62,962 nucleotides of DNA from a virus: the IMG/VR virus record IMGVR_UViG_3300022871_000857, positions 1-62,962 of that record; one strand, written 5' to 3'. The translations under genes and the position numbers were made by a program. Shown here in pieces: positions 17,441-26,507 of this stretch (position 1 is its first letter; every line of letters starts with the position of its first letter). Below the pieces are notes generated by a model that was given only the letters and a program-made list of their open reading frames with translations, was not told where the DNA came from and searched no databases.

Positions 17441-18276
17441 AGTAATTCTCCTTCATATCCATATATATGATTTTTATTAAGATATTTTTTAATTACTTCA
17501 GGATAAAGATAGTATTTATTTTCATCATATACTTTACATGATTTTATATCTTTAGTTATATATTCTATTGCTTTCTGTTCTAATTCTTCTATTGTTTTAC
17601 ATTTACGCTTCTCCATAGCAAAATCTTCAATAGTAGTTGTTTTATAGCTATCAGAAACCTTTTCCCATGCATATAAATGAGTTCTTAACAGTCTCCTTAA
17701 AGGGGTTTTAACATTACAGTCAAATTTAATAGGTGAATATAAAGATATTATATGTCCACTAGATATAGGTACATCTCCTGTTTCAGGACACCACTTAATT
17801 CTACCTTTTTTAAGTATTGTAGGATGAGGTACTATTAATATCTTATCCTTACCATATCCTTTTTTAAATGGTTCTTTATGATGTATTAAGTCATGTTTTA
17901 AATATACCATAGGACTATATATACCTTGAATATTACTGTCTTCTAAAATAACAGCAAAGTTCTTTAATGCTCTTTCACCTGTAGTATAGAACACTTCATC
18001 TCCGTCTTGTATTAAAAACCACTCATATCCGTCAGCTTCAGCTTTCTTAATTAGTTCCATTCTACCTTCTCTTAATCTCATCTCTGAATTAATATATTCT
18101 ACATTTAAATCCCATTTTTTAATACACATATCAAGAACTTCTTTTGTTTTATCTCTTCCTGACTTATGTAGAATATAATATTTATGAACCACATCTTTAG
18201 TAGATTCTAAAGCCAAAGGTAACATATTTTGTTCTTCCCAGATGCCCATTATACAAGCAAGTTTCTCTATTTTCAT
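17437..18276 (-). CDS. glycosyltransferase, GT2-like
   Basis: A 279-residue protein with a GT-A Rossmann start (KLACIMGIWEEQNMLPLALES) and a clear metal-binding QDGDE at ~residue 95. The C-terminal half ends with a Tyr-rich helix region. I start it at 18276, where ATGA overlaps the previous stop, rather than at the longer in-frame start 18309. A member of the minus-strand glycan operon; sugar and acceptor unknown. Confidence 0.75.
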   Translation of the reverse strand: MKIEKLACIMGIWEEQNMLPLALESTKDVVHKYYILHKSGRDKTKEVLDMCIKKWDLNVEYINSEMRLREGRMELIKKAEADGYEWFLIQDGDEVFYTTGERALKNFAVILEDSNIQGIYSPMVYLKHDLIHHKEPFKKGYGKDKILIVPHPTILKKGRIKWCPETGDVPISSGHIISLYSPIKFDCNVKTPLRRLLRTHLYAWEKVSDSYKTTTIEDFAMEKRKCKTIEELEQKAIEYITKDIKSCKVYDENKYYLYPEVIKKYLNKNHIYGYEGELL

Positions 18277-18485
18277 ACTGTTCTCCAAGTCCTTACTCTC
18301 TCTGCCCATGTACCAAATGCCTTTTTAGCATATGTTTCTGCTTCTTTTTTTGAATCAAAATATACTGGTGTAGTTAAAAAACCAGAACCACAATAATCAG
18401 ATACTTTTGCTACTGTATTCCAAAATAAAAAATCCTTTACCAGTACTTTATATCTTTCACCATTTGTAACTATTTTATATTTCAT
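18273..18485 (-). CDS. small hypothetical protein in glycan operon
   Basis: A 70-residue protein with a DSKKEAETYAKKAF helix and short strands, resembling small SPOR/DUF-type alpha/beta modules. No catalytic motif is visible. It overlaps both neighbours by 4 bases, so it is co-translated with the glycosyltransferases. Confidence 0.5.
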   Translation of the reverse strand: MKYKIVTNGERYKVLVKDFLFWNTVAKVSDYCGSGFLTTPVYFDSKKEAETYAKKAFGTWAERVRTWRTV

Positions 18486-18700
18486 AGTTTTCCTTTCGCT
18501 CCTATAACATCAATTTCTGCATCTATTGATTTAATTAATTTATTTCTATATGTATTTAATTTTATTATCTGTTTAGAAGTTTTACCTTTATTAATATTAT
18601 CTAAATTAAGGTTTTCTTCTAAATGCCAAATCTTTAAATTAACTATAACTAATTTATCAATTAATTCTCCTACCGTATATCTTACTAAATCAGTTGTCAT
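18482..18700 (-). CDS. DUF4254-like small protein
   Basis: A 72-residue helical protein containing GELIDKLVIVNLKIWHLEE, the signature segment of small DUF4254-type proteins often found beside surface-sugar glycosyltransferases. Its neighbour at 18,697 repeats the motif in diverged form. Function unknown; a scaffold or regulatory subunit of the glycan enzymes is a guess. Confidence 0.55.
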   Translation of the reverse strand: MTTDLVRYTVGELIDKLVIVNLKIWHLEENLNLDNINKGKTSKQIIKLNTYRNKLIKSIDAEIDVIGAKGKL

Positions 18701-18948
18701 TTCTTTTCTCCATAATAGTTTACTTTGGTTTCTCCTGTACCTTGATTAAAATAATCATTTATATTTTCTTTTGATTCAGACCTTTTCCTATTAGATATTC
18801 TAGCTTGCATAAATATATCTTCGACATCTTTATCTGTTAAGACCAAATCTTCTCTTAAATCACCATTAACATCTTTTAATTGAGTATCATAGTGCCAATT
18901 CTGTAAGTTTGCAATTACAAGACTATTAATATTATCTCCTATTGACAT
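18697..18948 (-). CDS. DUF4254-like small protein, diverged paralogue
   Basis: An 83-residue protein whose N-terminus (IGDNINSLVIANLQNWHYD) matches the preceding small protein's motif. The remainder is charged and probably disordered. An AAAGG ribosome site lies just before the ATG at 18948, which I prefer over the upstream in-frame ATG at 18963 that overlaps the previous stop. Confidence 0.55.
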   Translation of the reverse strand: MSIGDNINSLVIANLQNWHYDTQLKDVNGDLREDLVLTDKDVEDIFMQARISNRKRSESKENINDYFNQGTGETKVNYYGEKK

Positions 18949-18959
18949 TTTATTACCTT

Positions 18960-19520
18960 TCATAATTTCTCAAAAAATATACAATAACCGATATTACCTA
19001 ACTCCCTATATTTATTTTTATTTATTTTACTATCTACAAATCTTTTAATTCCAGGACAGTCATGAAAATCATAATCATGAAATCCTATTATACCACCTTT
19101 AACTAATCTATCATTAACAAAATTAAATCCTATTTCTGTTGCTGTATATGTATCCATATCTAACCAAGCAAAACAAAATTTACTTTTTTTATTTAATTTC
19201 CTAGTTGTTATTTTTATATTACCTGCTACAGGAACTACATAATTTTCTAATTTCCGACTATCTCTCTGTTTAATAAATTCTTCTATACCATAATAAAATT
19301 TACCTTTTTCTATTGAACTTTCAATATCATATTCTGGCATACCTTCAAATGTATCAAATGCATATACTATTTTATTACTATTATTATCTTTAAGTAATTT
19401 GGCTAATTGAAATGTAGTTTTACCTGTATAAACTCCCATTTCTATAACATCTCCTTCTAAATCTAAAACGTGTTTTAATTGAGATACACAGGCTTTAGTT
19501 CTAATTGGAATATATTCCAT
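18960..19520 (-). CDS. TylF-family O-methyltransferase
   Basis: A 186-residue class I SAM methyltransferase. The GDVIEMGVYTGKTT motif I (~residues 23-36), the DTFEGMP segment (~56-62) and the LDMDTY metal/catalytic strand (~119-124) match macrocin/TylF O-methyltransferases acting on sugar hydroxyls. The HDYDFHDCPGIKRFVD region also fits. It should cap or tailor the glycan made by the island. Stop and start overlap its neighbours. Confidence 0.85.
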   Translation of the reverse strand: MEYIPIRTKACVSQLKHVLDLEGDVIEMGVYTGKTTFQLAKLLKDNNSNKIVYAFDTFEGMPEYDIESSIEKGKFYYGIEEFIKQRDSRKLENYVVPVAGNIKITTRKLNKKSKFCFAWLDMDTYTATEIGFNFVNDRLVKGGIIGFHDYDFHDCPGIKRFVDSKINKNKYRELGNIGYCIFFEKL

Positions 19521-20218
19521 TATTTTACCTCTAATAAATAATGTAAACCAACATCATTTATTTCTGTTTTCTTTAAATTTAATTTATCCAAAAGCTTATA
19601 GAATTTATCTAATGTTACGTTGAAAATATCTTTCATCATTTCTTCATGAACTTCACATATAATTTTAATATCAGGATTGTCCTGTATAACTCTTTCCATT
19701 CCTTTTAAAACTAAATATTCAGAACCTTCAACATCTATTTTCACTACATATTTTTCTTTAGATAGTAATACATCATCTAATATTTTTGTTCTTATTTTTT
19801 TACTATTTGTATATTTTTTATTTTTTGAGAATCTAAACATTTTACCTGATACGTCAGTACTCATATTACAACCCATATATCCTTCTCCATTAATATCTGA
19901 TAGGGCAAGAGGTAATACTATCATGTTATTTAATCCATTTAAAACTATATTTTCTTCTAACCAATCACATCTATCTTTATCTGGTTCTATTGCTATAACA
20001 TAACCACATATTAGAGATGCAGGAAAAGAGAATACTCCCATATTAGCACCTATATCTACAAAGGTTGTTTTATTATCTAATAATTTAAAACACGTTTTCA
20101 TAATTTTAGGTTCATAAAATTTATTAGATTTAAGCATTTCCTCTGGTTCATATACTTTGCCTTTATGTAATAACATTTTCCATTTTAAATTATCTAATTT
20201 TAAATCATATTCCTTCAT
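19520..20218 (-). CDS. FkbM-family methyltransferase
   Basis: A 232-residue SAM methyltransferase of the FkbM type: motif I VDIGANMGVFS (~residues 54-64), IAIEPD (~75-80), and KIDVEGSEYLVLKGM (~158-172), the family's hallmark. FkbM enzymes O-methylate sugars or polyketides. It forms a tandem with the TylF-like enzyme, so two sugar methylations are likely. Confidence 0.9.
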   Translation of the reverse strand: MKEYDLKLDNLKWKMLLHKGKVYEPEEMLKSNKFYEPKIMKTCFKLLDNKTTFVDIGANMGVFSFPASLICGYVIAIEPDKDRCDWLEENIVLNGLNNMIVLPLALSDINGEGYMGCNMSTDVSGKMFRFSKNKKYTNSKKIRTKILDDVLLSKEKYVVKIDVEGSEYLVLKGMERVIQDNPDIKIICEVHEEMMKDIFNVTLDKFYKLLDKLNLKKTEINDVGLHYLLEVK

Positions 20219-22962
20219 TATATTCTACCTTTCTTTTTTAATTTATCTATTATTGTAATTCCATATATATCTTTTAAATATTTAACAACAGGAGAAGGTA
20301 TTACATATGAATACCCCGAATCATTTAACCATGTTTTAGTGTGTATGGTTGTTTTTATAAATTTAATATTTAAATTAGGTTTAATATTTTTAGTAAGTTC
20401 AACTGCTTCATGAATATCGGTTACTCCTAAATACACATTATCATCTTTTATATTATTAAAATTCTTATCTAAAACAGCACACTTACACGTATCTTTCATT
20501 AAAATAACTGATATTCCATTGTCTTTTAATATTGAAGTATATTTATATATTTCTTCTTCTTTATTTGAAGCAGTAATATTAACAGGTATTATTGTTTCTT
20601 TCTGTGTTTTGTTCTCTATTTTGTTCTTTACAACTGTAGTTTCTTCTGTAGGTTTTTTTATATCACCTAAATTAACATTACATATGTCTTTTAAGGCTGT
20701 TATGTCCCATTTCTTACAAAAGATTTCTAAACCTTTATTAACATTTATATCACGCCTAAAACTATTATATTCTTTACTATTTGAAGTTTCATTGTGTGCT
20801 ATCTCTACTTCTGGAGTATAAGCTACTTTCCAATCAGTATCTTTTAGTCTTAAAAAGAAATCACTATGTTCTACTAAAACCAAATCATTGTCCCAATTAA
20901 TATCATAAAATAATTCTCGTTTATATAAAGCAAAATTTAAAACAATATCAGTATCATAATATGTAACTTCTCTTGGTTTATAATTATATTTTGTTGTTTT
21001 ATGTGTTTTATAATCTACCGAAAATATATTAACCTTTAATATCTTGTTTATACTAGGAATAGGACAGAACCATCCTAAATAAGGACTTCTACCTTCTAAT
21101 TTTCCTCCTGCTATACCTATGTTTTCATCATCTTCTAATATGTCTCTGAATTTAGTTATATCTGATTTTTTAGTAAAAATAAAATCATCATCTATAACAA
21201 GTATAAAAGGTTCTACTGTCTTACTGGCTAGATAATTCCTAGCATATGCAAGACCACAATTATATTCTAATTTAAATATTTTATGTCCATTTTTATTTAA
21301 TTCATCATAGTATTTCATCATTTCATCAGAAACCTTTTCATTTTGGTCTCCAATATATATTCTTATTAAATCATCAGGATAAAAACTTCTTAATGAATCA
21401 ATACATTTTACTATTTTATCATCACGTAAAAAGGTAGTAACAATAACTGCTATTTCCCTATGTGTTCTATTAGCATTTACTCTACCACCCCAACCAGTAA
21501 AATTGGGTTTGTCTATATGCCAGTCTCCATAATTATCAGTTAAGAACATATCAATATTTTCAGGTATTTTTATTGTTTTATTAAAATAAGTATAATCTTC
21601 AAATGAATGGAGTGTTTCTGCTGATACTGTTAAACATCTTTCCCAATCAACAAAACCATTTATTGGATTTCTACTATATAAATATGTCTGATATTTATCA
21701 GTATCTAAATTGTATTCATAAAAATTAAAATCTAGTTTAGGATATTTACTAGATTTCAATCTAAACGTAAATTCCATTCTCCATAAACAATTTATTTCTA
21801 TACCTTTAGGTGGATTTGTCTTTAGTAATTCTTTTATTTTCCATCTATCATCTACAAATAATCCTAAATCAATATCTGTACTGTAATAATTTTTATCTCT
21901 ATATGATTTTAATAGAGTGCCTAAATTAAGAAAATAGAATATATTATGTTCATCTAACCAATCAGACATAATATGAAATATTTCTTCTTTAGCTTTCTTC
22001 ATTTTATCATTATTAATTTTAGGATCCATCGTCATATTTAAACCCTTTCCTAAGTAAAAATCTTCATATGTTTTTACTAGTGTCTTTGGAGTATAATTAG
22101 TATTTCTCCATTCTATTATTTTGTCTTTTTCCTTTTGTAAATTATTCTTTTTTAATAACTTTTTTATATTACGTTCTAAATTATCTAAATTTGTTTTATA
22201 AAAAGGATATTCATCACTACTATAATTAGTTAAAGCAACTGCACCGAAACAGGCTGCTTCTAAACTAGTACCATGAAAAGCATCTTTATTTATTATATCA
22301 TCAATAATTATATCTGCTTTATTTTTTTCTAGTAAGTTTTCTTTATAAGGCATACCTTCTATTATTTTTAAATTAAAATCATACTTATTTTTTAGTCTAT
22401 TTAATTCAGGTATTATTATATGGTATCCTTTAGAATATATATGTTCTTTATCATGTCTATTTGTAGGTGCATATAAAACCACAGGTTTATCATTGTTCTT
22501 TTTATCACATCCATATTCTTGTGATTTAATTATAGGTAAATATATATTACTTAAATCTTTATACACTTCTTTTTGCCATTTTTGGTCTGAAATTACAATT
22601 AAATCGTATATACTATAATCTTCTTTTATTTTTCTTTCTAATGCTTTTCTATGTACTGAATATAAATGTAATATTATTTTTTGTTTATCTGTTTTATATT
22701 TTAATAAGTCTGAAGGAAACAAACAATTATGACAATGTAGTATATCTGCTTTTTGTATTATTTCTATAGATTTTTTCCTATCTTTAAACCAATTTAAATC
22801 TCCAGGAAATTGTCTCTCTGCATGATTATATCCTTCAGAATATTTATTGCTTCCACATATAAGTCTAGATTCAATATAATCAGAATATTCATTTAATAAA
22901 TTATTCAATTCATATGGTGAACCTCCGATTGGATTACTAGCCAATTGTACAATTTTAATCAT
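20218..22962 (-). CDS. multidomain GT-B / LicD / GT2 glycan enzyme
   Basis: A 914-residue fusion. Residues ~1-305 resemble a GT-B glycosyltransferase, ending with the donor-site segment HGTSLEAACFGAVAL. Residues ~318-480 are LicD/fukutin-like: LNLGTLLKSYRD followed by STDIDLGLF, giving the two Asp of the nucleotidyltransferase site. Residues ~500-730 are a GT2 domain (IVTTFLRDD, IDDDF at ~590, EHSDFFLRL). Residues ~790-914 form a fourth, unrecognised alpha/beta unit. It could add two sugars and one phospho-substituent such as phosphocholine or ribitol phosphate. It overlaps its neighbours by 1 and 8 bases. Confidence 0.8.
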   Translation of the reverse strand: MIKIVQLASNPIGGSPYELNNLLNEYSDYIESRLICGSNKYSEGYNHAERQFPGDLNWFKDRKKSIEIIQKADILHCHNCLFPSDLLKYKTDKQKIILHLYSVHRKALERKIKEDYSIYDLIVISDQKWQKEVYKDLSNIYLPIIKSQEYGCDKKNNDKPVVLYAPTNRHDKEHIYSKGYHIIIPELNRLKNKYDFNLKIIEGMPYKENLLEKNKADIIIDDIINKDAFHGTSLEAACFGAVALTNYSSDEYPFYKTNLDNLERNIKKLLKKNNLQKEKDKIIEWRNTNYTPKTLVKTYEDFYLGKGLNMTMDPKINNDKMKKAKEEIFHIMSDWLDEHNIFYFLNLGTLLKSYRDKNYYSTDIDLGLFVDDRWKIKELLKTNPPKGIEINCLWRMEFTFRLKSSKYPKLDFNFYEYNLDTDKYQTYLYSRNPINGFVDWERCLTVSAETLHSFEDYTYFNKTIKIPENIDMFLTDNYGDWHIDKPNFTGWGGRVNANRTHREIAVIVTTFLRDDKIVKCIDSLRSFYPDDLIRIYIGDQNEKVSDEMMKYYDELNKNGHKIFKLEYNCGLAYARNYLASKTVEPFILVIDDDFIFTKKSDITKFRDILEDDENIGIAGGKLEGRSPYLGWFCPIPSINKILKVNIFSVDYKTHKTTKYNYKPREVTYYDTDIVLNFALYKRELFYDINWDNDLVLVEHSDFFLRLKDTDWKVAYTPEVEIAHNETSNSKEYNSFRRDINVNKGLEIFCKKWDITALKDICNVNLGDIKKPTEETTVVKNKIENKTQKETIIPVNITASNKEEEIYKYTSILKDNGISVILMKDTCKCAVLDKNFNNIKDDNVYLGVTDIHEAVELTKNIKPNLNIKFIKTTIHTKTWLNDSGYSYVIPSPVVKYLKDIYGITIIDKLKKKGRI

Positions 22963-23479
22963 GACTAAAAATTACTCCATATAGTTCTAATGCTTTTATA
23001 TTTAGTTCTTTACATGTATCTCTTATATTATCCAATGCAAACAAATATAATTCAATATTATTACAATTTGTAAATAAATCTTCTTTATCTATCATTATCA
23101 TATCTGTTTTTAAAGCTTCGACTAAACCACGTAATGACACAACTCCTTTAATATCTTCTATCTTAGGTACTATTTTCTTATCTACTTCATGCCATATTTC
23201 CAGTGCTTCATGAATATCGGAGGCATTAGAATAAGAAAAATATTCAATTTTAGCATATCTATTTGCAATTCCAATCGCTGTTTCTATACTAATTGTTGGT
23301 TGTGGTGGCTTAATTCTATTACTAGGATAATCAAGAAAAATAGGATATTCACATTTATCTATAAAATTCTTTAATTCTTGGGTATTTTCTACCCAAGCAC
23401 AATTTATCCTAACCACAGTATCTTTAGGTAATTTCATCTCCGGCTTACAAGTTAAAATATGATTTGAAATTAAAAACAT
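22955..23479 (-). CDS. truncated TIM-barrel protein, pyruvate-kinase-like
   Basis: A 174-residue protein. VVRINCAWVEN, IFLDYPSNRIKPPQP and IVPKIEDIKGVVSL followed by DMIMIDKEDL recall, in order, the VRVN, DxxGxKxR and KIE...DGIMVARGDL segments of pyruvate kinase, in under half its length and with the key Arg replaced. It is probably a PEP-binding or aldolase-like relative rather than a pyruvate kinase. A DIHEALEIW stretch resembles one in the fourth domain of the 914-residue neighbour. PEP use would fit the pyruvyltransferase of this island. Confidence 0.45.
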   Translation of the reverse strand: MFLISNHILTCKPEMKLPKDTVVRINCAWVENTQELKNFIDKCEYPIFLDYPSNRIKPPQPTISIETAIGIANRYAKIEYFSYSNASDIHEALEIWHEVDKKIVPKIEDIKGVVSLRGLVEALKTDMIMIDKEDLFTNCNNIELYLFALDNIRDTCKELNIKALELYGVIFSHD

Positions 23480-23488
23480 TTGTTCTCC

Positions 23489-24076
23489 TTATATTATATT
23501 GTTATTTTTTAATACTTTAATTACTTTAGTAGAATTATATCCTATACTATCAATTTCAGTAAATAATATTTCATTTGGATTATCAGGTTGTTCATATTCA
23601 ATATCTATACCTATAAAATTAGCTATTAATCCCATTTCTGCTTTTTTCCACATTATTTTTGTATCTCGTTTCATACATGTTTCTTTACTACACGCAACAT
23701 GTATTTCTATAAAGTTTTTATTATTATTTTTAAGTCTTTCCCTATCAATCTTAAATGGAGAAATAAATGAAGCCAAAACAATAACTCCATTAGAAGATAA
23801 CATATTTGATATAGCCGATAATCTTTTTATATTTTTATGTATATCTTCTACAGTAAAAGATAAATCATTATTAAATGCTTCTCTAAATTTATCTCCGTCT
23901 AGTAATACAACTCGCTTACCCATACTCTTTAATTTATTATATACTATTTTAGCTGTAGATGTTTTCCCAGAGCAAGGAAGACCTGTAAATAAAACTAAAC
24001 ATCCTTTATTTCTAGGTATTAATCCTAATTTTACTCCAATATTAATATATATAATTCTAATAATTTTTTTAATCAT
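23489..24076 (-). CDS. APS-kinase (CysC)-like P-loop kinase
   Basis: A 195-residue kinase. Walker A is GLPCSGKTS (~residues 32-40), followed by LLDGDKFRE (~58-66), the APS-kinase substrate loop, and a middle segment like the family's. In surface-polysaccharide clusters CysC-like enzymes phosphorylate activated sugars or alcohols rather than adenylylsulfate; the context supports that reading. The first ~20 residues are hydrophobic/basic and may contact membrane. Confidence 0.8.
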   Translation of the reverse strand: MIKKIIRIIYINIGVKLGLIPRNKGCLVLFTGLPCSGKTSTAKIVYNKLKSMGKRVVLLDGDKFREAFNNDLSFTVEDIHKNIKRLSAISNMLSSNGVIVLASFISPFKIDRERLKNNNKNFIEIHVACSKETCMKRDTKIMWKKAEMGLIANFIGIDIEYEQPDNPNEILFTEIDSIGYNSTKVIKVLKNNNII

Positions 24077-24421
24077 TTAAGACTTCTCCCTTATACTTGT
24101 ACCTGTTATTTTTTTAATTTCTTCTGGAACATCTATATGATATATTTTCCATCCCGGAGTTCTTCCATATGCTACTTCTATTATATCAGGTAACGCTAAA
24201 ATCTTAACTCTACCTTCTCCTATTTCTTTATAAAATATCTTTTCAAAAGCAGATTTTCTTTCTTCAATAGTATATGGGTTTGTATCTGTTCCGTCTTCTT
24301 CTCTTATTCCTATTACTACATTTTTATTTTCTTCTAGTAGTGTCTCAACTAACATTACATGTCCTTTATGTGGCTTAGGAACTTGAAATCTACCTAATAG
24401 TAATGTCCATTCTTTATGCAT
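24077..24421 (-). CDS. cytidylyltransferase/NMN-adenylyltransferase-like protein
   Basis: A 114-residue HxGH nucleotidyltransferase: GRFQVPKPHKGHVML near the N-terminus and the closing TGTSIREKS, the ISGTxIR motif. It is shorter than NadM/PanC-type enzymes but has both sites. It could activate a phospho-alcohol or phosphorylated sugar as a CDP or ADP derivative for the island; NAD metabolism is the alternative. It abuts the kinase gene at its 5' side, suggesting consecutive steps. Confidence 0.75.
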   Translation of the reverse strand: MHKEWTLLLGRFQVPKPHKGHVMLVETLLEENKNVVIGIREEDGTDTNPYTIEERKSAFEKIFYKEIGEGRVKILALPDIIEVAYGRTPGWKIYHIDVPEEIKKITGTSIREKS

Positions 24422-24430
24422 TGTTATCTC

Positions 24431-24688
24431 CTATTCAGAAATATTTAAAAGTTCTTTTACTTTTGCTATATTAAGACCAACAATATATTCTCCGTTTATT
24501 TTTAATGTTGGTATTCCCATTTGTCCAGAATCTTCAACCATTTCTTTGGCTGCTTCAACATCTTTCATAACATCTTTTAAAGTAAAATCTATTTTATTAT
24601 TTTCTAAATATGTTTTAAGTGTTAAACATTGGGGACAAATAGTTGTACTATATAGTATTATTTTATTTTTCTTTCCTTTTTTTCCCAT
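24431..24688 (-). CDS. glutaredoxin/NrdH-like redoxin
   Basis: An 85-residue thioredoxin-fold protein with active site CPQC (~residues 18-21) and the cis-Pro element GIPTLKINGEYIVG (~58-71). Such phage redoxins reduce ribonucleotide reductases or other disulfides. The NrdD in this phage lies 9 kb away and normally uses formate or other reductants, so the partner is uncertain. Confidence 0.85.
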   Translation of the reverse strand: MGKKGKKNKIILYSTTICPQCLTLKTYLENNKIDFTLKDVMKDVEAAKEMVEDSGQMGIPTLKINGEYIVGLNIAKVKELLNISE

Positions 24689-25325
24689 TTTTACTCCTTA
24701 TCTTAGTTTCTATTTCAAATACTATAGGTTTATTATTTAATTTATAACAAAAATCACATATTGAACAATTAATAAATGTAGTTTTATCTATTGTGACTTT
24801 ACCATATCCTTCATGTATATGTCCGAATATATGATATTTTGGTTTAATTCTTTTTATTTCTTTTAATAGATATTTATCTCCTACGTTTTTATCATATACT
24901 GAAGCCACTTCATCTAAAATTCCATAGGGTGGACCATGAGTTATTAATATATCTATTTTTTTATCTAATTTTCCCCATTTATTTTTTAAAACTTCTTTTT
25001 CTTCTATAAAAACCCAATTACCAAATTTAGGAGTATATGGAGAACCATATATAGTTAGACCTTCAATTTCAATATACTCATCTTCTAAATATTTAGCATT
25101 AGTAACTAAAATTCTAGCATCCGTATTTTTCATATAATAATCATGATTTCCTGCTATCATTATTTTATATTTATGGGGTTGTTTACCTAAAAAAGAATTA
25201 AATTTAATTAAGTTTCGTCTGTTACCCCACATAGAAAAATCTCCAGCAAATATTAACATATCTCCATTTGGTATTTTTAATTTGTCATAATCCTTATGTA
25301 CATCTGCAAATACAACTATTTTCAT
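24663..25325 (-). CDS. calcineurin-like metallophosphoesterase
   Basis: A 220-residue enzyme with the complete metal set: FADVH, FAGDF, AGNHDYY, ITHGPP and FGHIHEG. The family includes MPPED-type phosphodiesterases and phage phosphatases. The C-terminus is Lys/Arg-rich and overlaps the redoxin gene by 26 bases. Substrate unknown; in this island it may hydrolyse nucleotide-sugar or phosphodiester intermediates. Confidence 0.85.
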   Translation of the reverse strand: MKIVVFADVHKDYDKLKIPNGDMLIFAGDFSMWGNRRNLIKFNSFLGKQPHKYKIMIAGNHDYYMKNTDARILVTNAKYLEDEYIEIEGLTIYGSPYTPKFGNWVFIEEKEVLKNKWGKLDKKIDILITHGPPYGILDEVASVYDKNVGDKYLLKEIKRIKPKYHIFGHIHEGYGKVTIDKTTFINCSICDFCYKLNNKPIVFEIETKIRSKNGKKRKEK

Positions 25326-25981
25326 TTTATTCTCCTAAAGAATTCTGAATATTCTATTTTTTTAAAGTACGGTATATTGCTAATCATACTTACGTTGTGT
25401 ATTTTTACATCATAATCTAAATACCTCTCAAAGTCTTCTACATGTTTTTTAGGTGTACCATCACCTGTTCCCTTTAGGTATATACTTGGGTTTCCTATAC
25501 CTGAAGACCTTACTTTCAATTCATCTTGATAAAAGTGTGTTTTTTTATTCTTTAAAGTAGGTGTACCAAAATCATAACCTAGTAAATAGATATTATTATA
25601 TCCTTCTTTTATTGCTAAAGATAAAGAAAAGACACCTACTAATCCTAAACCACCTGAAAATATTGCTTTCTTTTTTTCATCATATATACCTTCAACTTCT
25701 TTATTAGCATCATATTTTACTATTTCATTGATATGTTTTGATTTAGTATTTGTTTTAGAAACTAATTCAACTCCTTGTTCTTTTAATTTAAATAGTTTAT
25801 CCATATTAGTTACATAAAAAACTTGGTCTACCCATATTTCTCTAGTAGGTAAATAAGGCATTTTCTCGAAAGCAAAATTAAGAGACCATATCGTCTTTCC
25901 TTTTATGTGTTCCCATAATCCTTTTTCTATACCCTCTTTAATAGAATAACCTCCACCGATTAAAATAAGTTCTTTATTCAT
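25322..25981 (-). CDS. DUF115/MptE-like Rossmann protein, copy 1
   Basis: A 219-residue protein starting ELILIGGGYSIKEGIEKGLW with later IYLLGYDFG. Both elements recur in the gene at 27,372-28,034, so the two are tandem paralogues. The motifs resemble DUF115 proteins, a fold shared by MptE and motility-associated (Maf) glycosyltransferases. A transferase acting on an activated nonulosonic-type sugar fits the neighbouring sialyltransferase-like gene but is not proven. Confidence 0.65.
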   Translation of the reverse strand: MNKELILIGGGYSIKEGIEKGLWEHIKGKTIWSLNFAFEKMPYLPTREIWVDQVFYVTNMDKLFKLKEQGVELVSKTNTKSKHINEIVKYDANKEVEGIYDEKKKAIFSGGLGLVGVFSLSLAIKEGYNNIYLLGYDFGTPTLKNKKTHFYQDELKVRSSGIGNPSIYLKGTGDGTPKKHVEDFERYLDYDVKIHNVSMISNIPYFKKIEYSEFFRRIK

Positions 25982-26507
25982 TGCGTAATTTTATCCTCAT
26001 ATTTTTTTCAATTTGTTTCATAACATAATCTTTCTCTTTTTCTGGACTATGCTGTGCAGTATAAATACTATTAGTGTACCATGTGGGTGTAGACCAAAAG
26101 TCAAAACCATATAGGTCTAGTAATTCAAAATTAACATTGTTTACTAGATAATCAAATATCATGCATCCAGTAGAGGGTCTATTGTTTCTTAATTTTTTAA
26201 ATAAATTACCCCACTCAACCAAATCATAATAAAAATCATATTTTGTATTATCTCTATTTTTAGGTGTTGCCCAAAAAACATATTTGGCATTAAATTCTTT
26301 TATTGTTTCTTCAGATAATAGAGTAGATAATACTAATATATCTGTTCTTGAACCTATAAATTTCTCCTTACCTTCTGGATGTCCATTGTTCATTCTAATA
26401 ATTACTTGATAGTTATTAAAATCTTTTTCTTTATTGAGAATACTTTTCGCATTCCCTAATAAAGCAATTCTTTTATTGTTTAAATATTGAGTTAAATTAG
26501 ATTTCAT
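25974..26507 (-). CDS. sialyltransferase-like (GT29-type) protein
   Basis: A 177-residue protein resembling GT29 enzymes: RIALLGNAKSIL followed by VIIRMNNG matches the large sialyl motif, and RPSTGCMIFDYLV matches the small motif region. A late LYGFDF completes it. Such transferases use CMP-activated nonulosonic acids; no CMP-sialate synthetase was found here, so the donor may come from the host. It sits between the two DUF115-like genes' operon partners. Confidence 0.7.
   Translation of the reverse strand: MKSNLTQYLNNKRIALLGNAKSILNKEKDFNNYQVIIRMNNGHPEGKEKFIGSRTDILVLSTLLSEETIKEFNAKYVFWATPKNRDNTKYDFYYDLVEWGNLFKKLRNNRPSTGCMIFDYLVNNVNFELLDLYGFDFWSTPTWYTNSIYTAQHSPEKEKDYVMKQIEKNMRIKLRNE

Noticed and set aside
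23499-24080. 193-residue plus-strand frame opposite the APS-kinase-like gene
   Set aside because: Composition is that of a reverse-complement shadow (Ser/Leu/Ile-rich); the minus-strand gene has clear kinase motifs.
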